A stretch of 33,223 nucleotides of DNA from Betaproteobacteria bacterium. GTDB lineage: Bacteria; Pseudomonadota; Gammaproteobacteria; Burkholderiales; Rhodocyclaceae. Under the pieces are notes generated by a model that was not told the origin of the DNA, made no database searches, and saw only the letters and a list, made by a program, of their open reading frames with translations. Position 1 is the first letter of the stretch; every line of letters begins with the position of its first letter. The stretch spans positions 1 through 33,223 of the forward strand of contig WREP01000028.1 in the NCBI GenBank assembly GCA_009779265.1. The letters are read 5' to 3'. Made by a program: the position numbers and the translations under genes. Shown piece by piece: positions 28,056-33,223 of the stretch.

Positions 28056-28721
28056 TCAACCGCCGTCGGCGGCGCGCAAGGGCTCGCGCAACAGGGCGAA
28101 ATCGCGCGGCGCGACGTATTGCAGCAACTCCTTGCCGTCGCCATCGACAACCACGTCGAGCCCCCGCTCCGGATAGAGCAGATGCACCCGCTTCTCGGAC
28201 ACCTGCAAACGCTCCTGCGGCGGGCCGAAGCGCTGAATGATCGCGTCCTCGTCGAGATTGACCGTCGGGATCACCGCCAGCGCCTTGACCGGCGCTTGCT
28301 CCAGTTGCGCCAGATCGTCCGGATGCAGGGTGATTTTGCGCGTCGTGCTTTCCATGTGCTCGGCCTTCAGCGCCCGTTCGCGCATGGCGGCGACCGTTTC
28401 CGGCGGCACATCGAGCGTCACCACCATGCGCGCCAGCACGAAGCCGAGCTTGATCTGACTGTAGTACGCCTCGACCGCGCCGATCTCGCCCGGCTGGGCG
28501 ATGATCGCCACTTCCAGATCGTCGCCCAGCGCCGCCCGCACCTCGGCCAGCGTGCTGCGCCCCGGTTGCAGGCCGAACACCGTGCTGCCGCCCTGGCCAT
28601 CGACCTCGATCTGCCACGGCAGGTTGCGCTCAGGATCGCCGCCGCCCCCTCCCGTCGGAATTAAAAAGGGAAGAATCAGGGCGGCGAGGATGAAGCCAAT
28701 CAGGTAAAGCGCGAATTTCAT
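28056..28721 (-). CDS. Membrane-anchored protein of unknown function
   Basis: I do not recognise this 221-residue protein. An N-terminal hydrophobic segment (about 3-21, FALYLIGFILAALILPFLI) is followed by a glycine run and a probable periplasmic domain with a mixed alpha/beta pattern. Notable stretches are LQPGRSTLAEVRAALGDDLEVAII and EDAIIQRFGPPQERLQVSEKRVHLLYPERGLDVVVD, the kind seen in SmpA/BamE-like outer-membrane-lipoprotein folds; this is only a loose resemblance. No lipobox is present. The start at 28721 is chosen for the membrane segment; the frame stays open to 28814. No clear ribosome site is seen. It lies 82 nt before ndk and is divergent from trxA. Confidence 0.75.
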   Translation of the reverse strand: MKFALYLIGFILAALILPFLIPTGGGGGDPERNLPWQIEVDGQGGSTVFGLQPGRSTLAEVRAALGDDLEVAIIAQPGEIGAVEAYYSQIKLGFVLARMVVTLDVPPETVAAMRERALKAEHMESTTRKITLHPDDLAQLEQAPVKALAVIPTVNLDEDAIIQRFGPPQERLQVSEKRVHLLYPERGLDVVVDGDGKELLQYVAPRDFALLREPLRAADGG

Positions 28722-28820
28722 GACGGGGCGGCAATGATGCGAGAAGGCGATTGTGCCACAAGGAACCCGCCAGCCAAGCAGACGCCGCCAAGCCGGGGGC
28801 GCTTCCCTAAGCACCGGTTT

Positions 28821-28849
28821 TTCGCTAGCATCTGAAAGATGTATATAAC
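28821..28849 (+). promoter_or_regulatory. Tentative trxA-rho promoter
   Basis: TATAAC (28844-28849) within the AT-rich GTATATAACC is a reasonable -10. At 17-nt spacing the -35 would be TTCGCT (28821-28826), a poor match. It lies about 45 nt before the trxA ATG, the only AT-rich spot in the 173-nt divergent gap. The rest of that gap shows nothing I can name. Confidence 0.4.
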
Positions 28850-28894
28850 CATTTTCCGACCGCAGCCCACCGAATCCCTACCCATGAGGCAAGC

Positions 28895-29221
28895 ATGAGC
28901 GAACGCATTCATTATGTTACCGACGACAGCTTCGAGGCCGACGTGCTGCAAGCGCAGCAGCCCGTACTCGTCGATTATTGGGCCGAGTGGTGCGGCCCAT
29001 GCAAGATGATCTCCCCCATCCTCGACGAAATCGCCGCCGAGTATGCCGGCAAGATCAAGGTGGCCAAGGTCAATATCGACGACAATCAGGCGACGCCGGC
29101 CAAGTTCGGCATTCGCGGCATTCCGACCCTGATGCTGTTCAAGAACGGCAATGTCGAGGCGACCAAGGTGGGCGCCCTGACCAAGTCGCAACTTGTCGCT
29201 TTCATTGACAGCAACCTGTAA
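28895..29221 (+). CDS. trxA: Thioredoxin 1
   Basis: This 108-residue thioredoxin has the active site WCGPC (Cys33 and Cys36), the buried Asp in [15 protein letters not shown], and the cis-proline loop GIPTLMLF. It reduces protein disulfides in the cytoplasm using NADPH via thioredoxin reductase. GAGG (28886-28889) precedes the ATG by 5 nt. The trxA-rho arrangement is widely conserved in Proteobacteria, and the two are probably co-transcribed. Confidence 0.98.
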   Translation: MSERIHYVTDDSFEADVLQAQQPVLVDYWAEWCGPCKMISPILDEIAAEYAGKIKVAKVNIDDNQATPAKFGIRGIPTLMLFKNGNVEATKVGALTKSQLVAFIDSNL

Positions 29222-29238
29222 TCTCCGTAGTCTCCCGG

Positions 29239-29391
29239 CTTGGCGGTGCGCTTCGCGCCGCCAGGACGACGCGATCGGCCTCGGGGCCAGCGTCATTTCC
29301 CCGCATCATTACCCTCTTTTCCCAAGCAGCCATAGCGCCGGCCCCCGTTGACCGGGCCGTTGCCAGCGCAAGTTTTGGCGCCCCACTTTCC
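29239..29391 (+). promoter_or_regulatory. Structured, C-rich leader between trxA and rho
   Basis: A GC-rich hairpin (GGCGG 29242-29246 with CCGCC 29258-29262, extended inward by TGCG/CGCG with one G-U) starts about 18 nt after the trxA stop and lacks a T-run. The rest of the leader (29265-29391) is C-rich and G-poor in places (for example around 29308-29340), which suits Rho loading. No Shine-Dalgarno precedes the rho ATG. In E. coli rho is autoregulated by Rho-dependent attenuation in its leader; the same is proposed here by analogy. Confidence 0.45.
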
Positions 29392-30651
29392 ATGCAACTT
29401 TCCGAACTGAAGACCCTGCACGTCAGCAAACTGCTCGACATGGCGACCGAACTCGCCATCGAGAGCGCCAACCGCATGCGCAAGCAGGAACTGATTTACG
29501 CCATCCTCAAGGCCAAGGCCAAGAATGGCGACACCATCTACGGCGACGGCACGCTCGAAGTGCTGCCCGACGGCTACGGCTTCCTCCGCTCGGCGGATAC
29601 CTCCTATCTGGCCAATCCCGACGACATCTATGTCTCGCCGTCGCAAATCCGCCGCTTCAACCTGCGCACCGGCGACACCATCGAGGGCGAGATCCGCACG
29701 CCGAAGGACGGGGAACGCTACGTCGCCCTGACCAAGCTCGACACCATCAACGGTTTCCCGCCGGAAGCCAACAAGAACAAGATCATGTTCGAGAACCTGA
29801 CGCCGTTGCATCCGACGTGTCATCTCAAGCTCGAACGCGACATCAAGTCGGACGAGAACATCACCAGCCGGGTGATCGACATGATTTCCCCGATCGGCGC
29901 CGGCCAGCGCGGCCTCCTGGTTTCCCCGCCGAAATCCGGCAAGACCGTGATGCTGCAAAACATCGCCCACGCCATCACCGCCAATCATCCGGACGTCGTG
30001 CTGATCGTGCTGCTTATCGACGAGCGGCCGGAAGAAGTCACCGAAATGACCCGCACCGTCAAGGGCGAGGTCGTCGCCTCGACTTTCGACGAGCCGGCCA
30101 CGCGCCACGTCGCCGTCGCCGAAATGGTCATCGAGAAGGCCAAGCGCCTGGTCGAGCACAAGAAGGATGTGGTTATCCTGCTCGATTCCATCACCCGCCT
30201 GGCGCGCGCCTACAACACCGTGCAGCCGGCTTCCGGCAAGGTGCTGACCGGCGGCGTGGACGCCAACGCCCTGCAAAAGCCCAAGCGTTTCTTCGGCGCC
30301 GCCCGCAATATCGAGGAAGGCGGCTCGCTGACCATTATCGCCACGGCGCTGATCGACACCGGCAGCCGCATGGACGAAGTGATTTACGAGGAATTCAAGG
30401 GCACCGGCAACTCGGAAATCCACCTCGACCGGCGCATGGCCGAAAAGCGCATGTACCCGGCGATCAACGTCAATCGCTCCGGCACCCGCCGCGAGGAACT
30501 GCTGTTGAAGCCCGACGTGCTGCAAAAAATGTGGGTGCTCAGAAAGCTGTGTTACCCGATGGACGACCTCGAAGCCATGGAATTCCTGCTCGACAAGGTC
30601 AAATCGACCAAGGGCAACGCCGAATTCTTCGACGCCATGCGCCGCGGCTGA
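29392..30651 (+). CDS. rho: Transcription termination factor Rho
   Basis: This 419-residue hexameric RNA helicase ends transcription at C-rich untranslated RNA. An N-terminal helical domain ([18 protein letters not shown]) precedes the OB-fold RNA-binding part with RNP1-like DGYGFLR (60-66). The ATPase has Walker A PPKSGKT (179-185), Walker [17 protein letters not shown], the Q-loop/R-loop region [29 protein letters not shown] and the arginine finger region. The length equals E. coli Rho, with no lineage-specific insert. It follows trxA by 170 nt. Confidence 0.98.
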   Translation: MQLSELKTLHVSKLLDMATELAIESANRMRKQELIYAILKAKAKNGDTIYGDGTLEVLPDGYGFLRSADTSYLANPDDIYVSPSQIRRFNLRTGDTIEGEIRTPKDGERYVALTKLDTINGFPPEANKNKIMFENLTPLHPTCHLKLERDIKSDENITSRVIDMISPIGAGQRGLLVSPPKSGKTVMLQNIAHAITANHPDVVLIVLLIDERPEEVTEMTRTVKGEVVASTFDEPATRHVAVAEMVIEKAKRLVEHKKDVVILLDSITRLARAYNTVQPASGKVLTGGVDANALQKPKRFFGAARNIEEGGSLTIIATALIDTGSRMDEVIYEEFKGTGNSEIHLDRRMAEKRMYPAINVNRSGTRREELLLKPDVLQKMWVLRKLCYPMDDLEAMEFLLDKVKSTKGNAEFFDAMRRG

Positions 30652-30676
30652 GAATCCGCATCGCCGCAAAAAGCAA

Positions 30677-30705
30677 TTGCATTCAATCCGTTATTCAACG
30701 ATAAT
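30677..30705 (+). promoter_or_regulatory. rpmE promoter
   Basis: A good sigma-70 site is present: TTGCAT (30677-30682), 17 nt, GATAAT (30700-30705). Transcription would begin near 30712, giving a leader of about 48 nt to the rpmE start. Confidence 0.65.
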
Positions 30706-30759
30706 CGCGCGCTTCCCAGATCGGCCACAACCGCCGGTCGCTCGCTTAAAGGACATATG

Positions 30760-30981
30760 ATGAAAACCGACATCCACCCCGACTATGCCGAGATCCAGGT
30801 CACCTGCTCCTGCGGCAACAGCTTCGCCACCCGTTCGACCATGAAAAAGCCGCTGCACATCGAAGTGTGCTCGCTCTGCCATCCCTTCTACACCGGCAAG
30901 CAGAAAATCGTCGATACCGCTGGCCGCGTCGAGAAATTCAACCAGAAATTCGGCGCCATGCGCGGCAAGTCCGCCGCCTGA
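30760..30981 (+). CDS. rpmE: 50S ribosomal protein L31, zinc-binding (C+) form
   Basis: This 73-residue L31 has all four zinc cysteines at the standard places: Cys16, Cys18, Cys37 and Cys40 ([20 protein letters not shown]). It is therefore the zinc-containing form that is exchanged for a zinc-free paralogue during zinc starvation. Two ATGs are adjacent (30757, 30760); the second is preferred because AAAGGA (30748-30753) is 6 nt away and MKTDIHP is the family start. It has its own promoter and a strong terminator at 31002-31028. The rho-rpmE neighbourhood is common in Betaproteobacteria. Confidence 0.97.
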   Translation: MKTDIHPDYAEIQVTCSCGNSFATRSTMKKPLHIEVCSLCHPFYTGKQKIVDTAGRVEKFNQKFGAMRGKSAA

Positions 30982-31001
30982 GCTAACGGATAGCCCACAT
31001 G

Positions 31002-31028
31002 AAAGGCAGCCGACCGGCTGCCTTTTTT
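31002..31028 (+). terminator. Rho-independent terminator of rpmE
   Basis: The stem GGCAGCC (31005-31011) and GGCTGCC (31016-31022) has loop GACC, AAA before it and six T after it (31023-31028). It lies 20 nt beyond the rpmE stop and just before the preferred glycosyltransferase start. Confidence 0.92.
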
Positions 31029-31043
31029 ATGCATCCCGCCGCC

Positions 31044-32666
31044 ATGCCCGATCTCCTCTCCACGCTCCGCCGCGGTCTGCGTCTGCCGCCGGCCGGCTGG
31101 ACGCTGGCCGCCATGCTCGCCTTCTACGTGCTGGCCGGCCTGTTCGGTCGCGACCCGTGGAAGGGCGAGGACGCCATCCACATCGGCACCGCGTGGCACA
31201 TGCTGCATGTCGGCAACTGGCTGACGCCCGAAATCGCCGGCCGCGCCTTCCACGAACCGCCGCTGTACTACTGGAGCGCCGCCCTCTGCGGCCATCTGTT
31301 CGGCTGGCTGCTGCCGGCCCACGAGGCGCTGCGTCTGGCCAGCGGCTTCTGGGTGGCCCTCGCCTTGGTCAGCCTGTACTACGCCGGCCGCGAACTCTAC
31401 GGCCGGGACAGCGCCGCCGCCAGCCCGCTGCTGCTCGCCGGCTGCCTCGGCCTGATTCTCCACGCCCACGACGCCCAGCCCGTGCTGATCGGCGTCGCCG
31501 CCTACAGCGGCGCCCTGGGCGCCTTCGCCGTCAGCGACCGGCGGCCGCGTCTGGCCGCTCTGCTCTACGGCCTGGCCCTGGCCGCTTGCCTGCTCGGCGT
31601 CGGCATTGCGGCGACGCTGCCGCTGCTCGCCATCCTGCCGCTGGTCGCGTGGCAGTCGTCCCGGCGCGGCCAAGCCCTGCAAACCCTGCTCAGCGGCCTT
31701 GCCATCGCCGCCCTGCTCGCCGCTCCCTGGCTGCTGGCCCTGTCGTCGCAACAGCCGGCACGTTTCCACGCCTGGCTGGCGACGGAACTGGCGCCATTGG
31801 CGACGCCCTTCTCGCTGCCCGGCGCCGGGCGCTTCCTCTCCATGCTGCCGTGGCTCGCCTTCCCGGCGCTGCCGCTGGCCCTGTGGACGCTATGGTCGCG
31901 CCGGCAACTCCTGGCGGCGTCGGCGCAATGGCTGCCGCTGGTCTTCCTGCTACTGACCCTGCTCATGCTGGCGCTGGCCTACCGCCCACGCGAAGTGCCC
32001 GCCCTGCTGCTGCTGCCGCCGCTGGCTCTGCTGGCAACGCCGGGGGCGCTGATGCTGCGGCGCGGTGCGGCCAACGCCTTCGACTGGTTCGCCATGATGA
32101 CCTTCAGCCTGTTCGCCGCCCTCGTCTGGCTGGCATGGTCGGCGATGGCGCTCGGCTGGCCGCAGCAGTTGGCGCAGCGACTGGTCGTCCTGCGCCCCGG
32201 CTTCGTCGGCGAATTCGACCTCAGCGACCTTCTCGTCGGCCTCGCCGTAACGCTGTGGTGGATCTGGCTGATCGTCACCGCCCCGCGTTCCCCCTACCGC
32301 AGCCTGACCCACTGGACGCTCGGCTTCACCACCCTGTGGCTGCTGGCGACCACGCTCATCCTGCCCTGGTTCGACTATGGCAAGAGCTACCGCCCGGTGG
32401 CCGAAGCCGTCGCCGCCGCCCTGCCGAAAGGCCACGGCTGCCTCGCCGAGCGCGGCCTGAGCGACGGCCAGCGCGCCTCGCTCGCCTATTTCTCGCACAT
32501 CGAACCCGCCGCCCACGACAGCCCGGCCGGAAAAGCCTGCGACTGGCTGCTACTGGTCGGCAACACCCAAGCCGAACGCACGCCACCCGCCGGCAACTGG
32601 AAACTGGTCTGGCAAGGCATCCGCCCCGGCGACCGGAAGGAAAAGTTTCTGCTTTTCCGGCGCTGA
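31044..32666 (+). CDS. ArnT-like GT39 membrane glycosyltransferase
   Basis: This polytopic inner-membrane protein of about 540 residues has some 11-12 hydrophobic segments and the GT39/ArnT-type N-terminal signature. After TM1 comes DPWKGEDAIHIGTAWHMLHVGNWLTPEIAGRAFHEPPLYYW (37-77), where the acidic pair Glu42-Asp43 in the first periplasmic loop is the usual catalytic or metal-binding site. A soluble C-terminal part (about 460-540) follows. Such enzymes move a sugar from a polyprenyl phosphate onto lipid A, protein or another acceptor; the acceptor is unknown here. Starts at 30999, 31029 and 31044 are in frame; 30999 is disfavoured because the rpmE terminator would lie inside the coding sequence. 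None has a clear ribosome site. No arn pathway genes are nearby. Confidence 0.85.
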   Translation: MPDLLSTLRRGLRLPPAGWTLAAMLAFYVLAGLFGRDPWKGEDAIHIGTAWHMLHVGNWLTPEIAGRAFHEPPLYYWSAALCGHLFGWLLPAHEALRLASGFWVALALVSLYYAGRELYGRDSAAASPLLLAGCLGLILHAHDAQPVLIGVAAYSGALGAFAVSDRRPRLAALLYGLALAACLLGVGIAATLPLLAILPLVAWQSSRRGQALQTLLSGLAIAALLAAPWLLALSSQQPARFHAWLATELAPLATPFSLPGAGRFLSMLPWLAFPALPLALWTLWSRRQLLAASAQWLPLVFLLLTLLMLALAYRPREVPALLLLPPLALLATPGALMLRRGAANAFDWFAMMTFSLFAALVWLAWSAMALGWPQQLAQRLVVLRPGFVGEFDLSDLLVGLAVTLWWIWLIVTAPRSPYRSLTHWTLGFTTLWLLATTLILPWFDYGKSYRPVAEAVAAALPKGHGCLAERGLSDGQRASLAYFSHIEPAAHDSPAGKACDWLLLVGNTQAERTPPAGNWKLVWQGIRPGDRKEKFLLFRR

Positions 32667-32673
32667 ATCACGC

Positions 32674-32710
32674 GGCGCAATCCGGGCATTTCCGCCCCCC
32701 GGATTGCGCC
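32674..32710. terminator. 13-bp hairpin between converging genes
   Basis: A perfect 13-bp stem pairs GGCGCAATCCGGG (32674-32686) with CCCGGATTGCGCC (32698-32710) over an 11-nt loop. It lies right after the glycosyltransferase stop and could end transcripts from both directions, though T-runs are lacking. Its right arm is also part of the REP-like repeat listed next. Confidence 0.5.
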
Positions 32711-32725
32711 GTGCTTATCCGGGCT
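32698..32725. repeat. REP-like palindromic element
   Basis: CCCGGAT (32698-32704) and ATCCGGG (32717-32723) pair around GCGCCGTGCTT or similar. The phrase CCCGGATTGCGC...ATCCGGGCT resembles a dispersed intergenic repeat I recall from many Proteobacteria. The left arm is shared with the 13-bp hairpin at 32674-32710, so only one of the two folds can form at a time. Confidence 0.5.
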
Positions 32726-32757
32726 GCGCTCGCTTGTGATTGACCAGAATGCGACAA

Positions 32758-33223
32758 CTATTTCAGATAACCCCAGGACTGCAATCGGCTCTGCGCATAG
32801 CTGGCGGCCTGGCCTTGGCGCGTACGGCGCAGATAGGCGGTGTACTGGCTGGCCGCCTCCTGGCGCTTGCCCATGCCTTCGAGCGACACGCCCTTGAGGA
32901 AGGTGATGCCGGCATCGCCGGGTAGCATCCGGTCGTAAGCATCGAGGTTGGCATAAGCCTTGGCCGGGTCGCGCTGGGCCAGCGCCAGCACGCCGCTCAG
33001 TTTGTGCGCCTGGGCTTCCTGCGGATAAATCTGCTTGGCCGTCTCGGCATAGTTCAGGGCCTGCGCATTCTTATTCTGGGCCTGCAGGGACTGCGCCATT
33101 AGCAGGTTGGCGGCGTAATCGCGCGGCGTCTTTTGCAGCGCCGCGCGGTACTGCTCCTCGGCCTTCGGATACTGTTTGCCGGCCATTGCCAAGTCGCCTT
33201 TCTGGCAGGCGTCGATGGTCGGC
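32758..33223 (-). CDS. TPR-repeat protein, C-terminal part (5' end outside window)
   Basis: The frame is open to the window edge. Its visible 154 residues begin ...PTIDACQKGDLAMAGKQYPKAEEQYRAAL, so the true start lies beyond 33223. At least three or four TPR-like helix pairs are visible: KQYPKAEEQYRAAL, NAQALNYAETAKQIYPQEAQAHKLSG, DPAKAYANLDAYDRMLPGDAGITFLKGV and RQEAASQYTAYLRR. The end is QSRLQSWGYLK. The closing pattern recalls the C-terminal TPR region of periplasmic M48 metalloproteases (BepA-like) of Betaproteobacteria, but the catalytic domain would be outside the window, so this is only a suggestion. Confidence 0.8.
   Translation of the reverse strand, partial: PTIDACQKGDLAMAGKQYPKAEEQYRAALQKTPRDYAANLLMAQSLQAQNKNAQALNYAETAKQIYPQEAQAHKLSGVLALAQRDPAKAYANLDAYDRMLPGDAGITFLKGVSLEGMGKRQEAASQYTAYLRRTRQGQAASYAQSRLQSWGYLK

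Overview
The window looks like the chromosome of a GC-rich betaproteobacterium, most likely of the Rhodocyclales (Azonexus/Dechloromonas/Thauera type). This rests on base composition, protein character and above all the gene order ndk-rlmN-pilW-rodZ-ispG-hisS-yfgM-bamB-der-hfq-hflX-hflK-hflC-DUF2065-hisZ-purA. The lineage is inferred from the proteins and synteny; no 16S rRNA gene is present.

Layout. 1-333: no gene, only GC-rich hairpin repeats. 334-6745: a TetR/AcrR-type repressor (minus) divergent from a three-gene RND multidrug efflux operon (periplasmic adaptor, inner-membrane pump, outer-membrane channel; plus). An AcrR-like palindrome lies on the efflux promoter. 6921-7606: a Phd/PIN toxin-antitoxin pair. 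7658-11746: rlmB and rnr (both minus), separated by a second PIN/Phd pair on the plus strand with the toxin gene first. 11787-11871: tRNA-Leu(CAG) with its own promoter and a strong terminator, followed by an unrecognised lipoprotein gene (12123-12677).

12755-27973: a continuous 16-gene minus-strand housekeeping block, often with 1-4 nt overlaps between genes. Read in the direction of transcription it covers nucleotide metabolism (ndk), rRNA/tRNA methylation (rlmN), type IV pilus assembly (pilW), cell shape (rodZ), isoprenoids (ispG), histidyl-tRNA synthetase (hisS), envelope biogenesis (yfgM, bamB), ribosome GTPases (der, hflX), RNA chaperone (hfq), membrane-protease control (hflK, hflC), histidine synthesis (hisZ) and purine synthesis (purA).

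28056-33223: a membrane-anchored protein of unknown function (minus), then on the plus strand trxA-rho, rpmE with its own promoter and terminator, and an ArnT-like GT39 membrane glycosyltransferase. The window ends in the 3' part of a TPR protein (minus), with a REP-like hairpin between these last two converging genes.

Most of the window is conserved core genome. I did not find a clearly new multi-gene system. The accessory or unusual elements are the two PIN-type toxin-antitoxin modules (one splitting rnr from rlmB and apparently encoding a leaderless toxin mRNA), the tRNA-Leu promoter whose -35 box coincides with the rnr start codon, the structured and C-rich rho leader, the REP-like alternative hairpins, and three proteins of uncertain role.
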